A stretch of DNA of 64,000 bases from Caballeronia sp. GAFFF1 (lineage in GTDB: Bacteria > Pseudomonadota > Gammaproteobacteria > Burkholderiales > Burkholderiaceae). Numbering within the stretch: the stretch's first letter is position 1; the number at the start of each line of letters is the position of its first letter. The position numbers and the translations under genes were made by a program. Shown one piece after another: positions 63,477 through 64,000 of this stretch. The stretch covers positions 1-64,000 of the forward strand of contig NZ_JALQEM010000038.1 in the NCBI RefSeq assembly GCF_023630705.1. Direction: 5' to 3'. Under the pieces are notes generated by a model. That model worked only from the letters and a program-made list of their open reading frames with translations, made no database searches and was not told the origin of the DNA.

Positions 63477-64000
63477 CTACGCGTCGCCGCCTTCCGCGAG
63501 CCGCCGCGCCTCCAGTTCTCTGCGCACGCGCGCCAGTTCTTCGGCGAGCAGCGCCTCGTCCGGCAGCATCATGTGGTATTCGGCGGCGAGCACCTTGTTC
63601 GGCAGGCCGTCGAGCGCGTATTTCGCGACCGCCGCATTGGTCCGCGCGCACAGAATCAGGCCCACCGGCGGGTTCTCGCCCGGCAGCGTCCAGTGCTCCT
63701 TCGCGTAATTGCAGTACATGTGCATCTGCCCGACATCGGCGTGATTGAGCTCGGTCAGCTTCAGGTCGATGATGACGAGACACCGCAGCCGCCGGTGAAA
63801 GAACAGCAAGTCCACGCGATACCAGCTATCGCCGATGCGCAGGCGCCGCTGCCGCCCGACGAACGTGAAGTCGCCGCCCAGTTCCAGCAGGAAGTCCTCG
63901 AGCCGATGAATCAGGGCGTCCTCGAGCTGGCTCTCCGAATACTCGTCCTTCAGGTCGAGAAATTCGAGCACGTACGGGTCCTTGATGGCTTCCTCGGGCG
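63477..64000 (-). CDS. YhcG-type PDDEXK nuclease (DUF1016), partial
   Basis: The C-terminal part of a DUF1016 nuclease, open past the window edge. The block YRVDLLFFHRRLRCLVIIDLKL has the Asp and Asp-x-Lys of the PDDEXK active site, followed by NHADVGQMHMYCNYAKEHW and NPPVGLILCA, all typical of YhcG. YhcG proteins are predicted Holliday-type or restriction-like nucleases and are often mobile or accessory genes. It abuts the LacI remnant. The stop at 63477 is clear, and the visible 174 codons extend beyond the GTG at 63971. Confidence 0.9.
   Translation of the reverse strand, partial: PEEAIKDPYVLEFLDLKDEYSESQLEDALIHRLEDFLLELGGDFTFVGRQRRLRIGDSWYRVDLLFFHRRLRCLVIIDLKLTELNHADVGQMHMYCNYAKEHWTLPGENPPVGLILCARTNAAVAKYALDGLPNKVLAAEYHMMLPDEALLAEELARVRRELEARRLAEGGDA

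Overview
The window is GC-rich DNA of a beta-proteobacterium in the Burkholderiaceae, most likely the Paraburkholderia/Caballeronia group. I infer this from the wobble-GC codon use, a Burkholderia-type trimeric porin, adjacent flhD and flhC genes, DUF4148- and DUF4142-type proteins, the sdhC edge gene and a GC-rich repeat containing a CTTTCTTTGC inverted repeat. No rRNA, tRNA, CRISPR array or intact insertion sequence was seen. No homology search was possible, so names rest on motifs and family resemblance read by eye.

Layout. 1-2 kb: the start of sdhC, a LysR regulator and a glycine-rich secreted peptide. 2-10 kb: a sugar locus in which a GntR regulator and a ribose-type ABC importer are divergent from L-fuconate dehydratase, a keto-deoxy-fuconate-type dehydrogenase and a SetA-like exporter; this points to non-phosphorylative L-fucose use. 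10-14.3 kb: a phosphate cassette, with a good PhoB box in front of a phytase-like esterase, a Tat-exported purple acid phosphatase and a CHAD (polyphosphate-binding) protein. 14.3-16.4 kb: a TauD-like dioxygenase with a sulfonate-type binding protein. 17.4-22.4 kb: a surface-glycan-like module with two TupA-like ATP-grasp paralogues, a glycosyltransferase and a zinc-ribbon membrane protein. 23-26.5 kb: a tannase/feruloyl-esterase-like enzyme and a porin.

26.5-41 kb is accessory and partly decayed. It holds ArsR with an OYE-type oxidoreductase, two LysR units (one with an MFS transporter, one with an SDR and a tautomerase), an FkbM methyltransferase and a large membrane protein of unknown family. 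Broken genes include remnants of metC and dnaE2, and frameshifted panE-like and peptidoglycan-binding genes. Long stretches hold no recognisable gene.

41-46 kb is a motility island: flgM, a CheY-like protein, a small unknown protein, a chemoreceptor and flhDC, with two good FliA (sigma-28) promoters. 46-52 kb has a DUF4148-like lipoprotein, a patatin, a second glycine-rich peptide, a PNKP-type phosphatase and a MASE4-GGDEF cyclase. 52-64 kb carries a hybrid kinase, an SDR with a SnoaL-like protein, an alanine/glycine:sodium symporter behind a structured leader, a sugar-acid dehydratase, a KaiC-like ATPase joined to a hybrid histidine kinase, a broken LacI gene and a partial YhcG-type nuclease.

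The most noteworthy units are the PhoB-box phosphate cassette, the FliA-driven flgM/chemoreceptor set next to flhDC, the paired TupA-like enzymes, the KaiC-kinase operon, and the unknown membrane protein beside a decayed peptidoglycan-binding gene.
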